Shown: in pieces, positions 7,251-7,357 of the stretch
Layout of the letters: each line of letters begins with the position of its first letter
Position numbering within the stretch: position 1 is the stretch's first letter
Assembly (NCBI GenBank): GCA_020024235.1
Contig: JAHHUA010000089.1
Location: 1-7,357 of the forward strand
Source of the DNA: Oscillospiraceae bacterium
GTDB taxonomy: Bacteria > Bacillota > Clostridia > Oscillospirales > Ruminococcaceae
Direction: 5' to 3'
DNA: 7,357 nucleotides
Translations under genes and position numbers: made by a program
Notes under the pieces: generated by a model
Told to the model about the DNA's origin: nothing
Seen by the model: the letters and a program-made list of their open reading frames with translations, nothing else
Databases searched by the model: none

Positions 7251-7286
7251 AAATCGGAAAGAAAATTAAAATCTTTCCGATTTTTT
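7251..7286 (+). terminator. Intrinsic terminator after recQ
   Basis: AAATCGGAAAGA (7251-7262) and TCTTTCCGATTT (7272-7283) form a perfect 12-bp stem with a 9-nt AT-only loop, ending in a run of six T (7281-7286). It starts 3 bp after the recQ stop and closes the operon. On the opposite strand only three T follow the stem, so it probably works in one direction. Confidence 0.92.
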
Positions 7287-7357
7287 AAATTTATCCTTAT
7301 ACCTATCATTTTAATCCTAAATTTGGGGCAAAATAAAACTAAACTATACTCAAATAG

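Noticed and set aside
7323..7350. TTGGGG, 16 bp, TATACT near the window end as a promoter for a downstream gene
   Set aside because: The -10 fits 5 of 6 positions but the -35 only 3 of 6, and no downstream gene is visible; too weak to call.

Overview
The window looks like a compact housekeeping operon from a low-GC Gram-positive bacterium, most likely a member of class Clostridia. The evidence is the AT-rich composition, strong Shine-Dalgarno sites, frequent TTG start codons, and the gene order whiA-dnaE-pfkA, which is familiar from that group. The genus cannot be named from the sequence.

Layout: four genes lie on the + strand and fill almost all of the window. They are whiA (26-940, a LAGLIDADG-like/helix-turn-helix DNA-binding regulator), dnaE (956-4447, replicative DNA polymerase III alpha subunit), pfkA (4463-5431, ATP-type 6-phosphofructokinase) and recQ (5442-7247, full-length RecQ helicase with RQC and HRDC domains). 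The three gaps are only 15, 15 and 10 bp, each filled by a ribosome binding site with no room for a promoter. A clear intrinsic terminator (7251-7286) begins 3 bp after the recQ stop. The last 71 bp are AT-rich and hold nothing I can call. The unit is therefore read as the 3' part of one transcript whose promoter lies upstream, probably beyond rapZ/yvcK-type genes usually found before whiA.

The operon joins chromosome biology (WhiA in segregation and division, DnaE in replication, RecQ in recombination and fork repair) to the committing step of glycolysis (PfkA). Three of the four genes start with TTG, and for each the next downstream ATG would cut into a conserved domain.

I found no mobile element, CRISPR array, RNA gene, toxin, defence system or undescribed multi-gene system. 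The observations most worth checking are residue changes in PfkA, at a normally conserved active-site glycine and in the effector site. Smaller ones are an inverted repeat covering the pfkA ribosome binding site, an 11-bp perfect hairpin inside dnaE, an apparently intact PHP metal site in DnaE, and a divergent LAGLIDADG region in WhiA.
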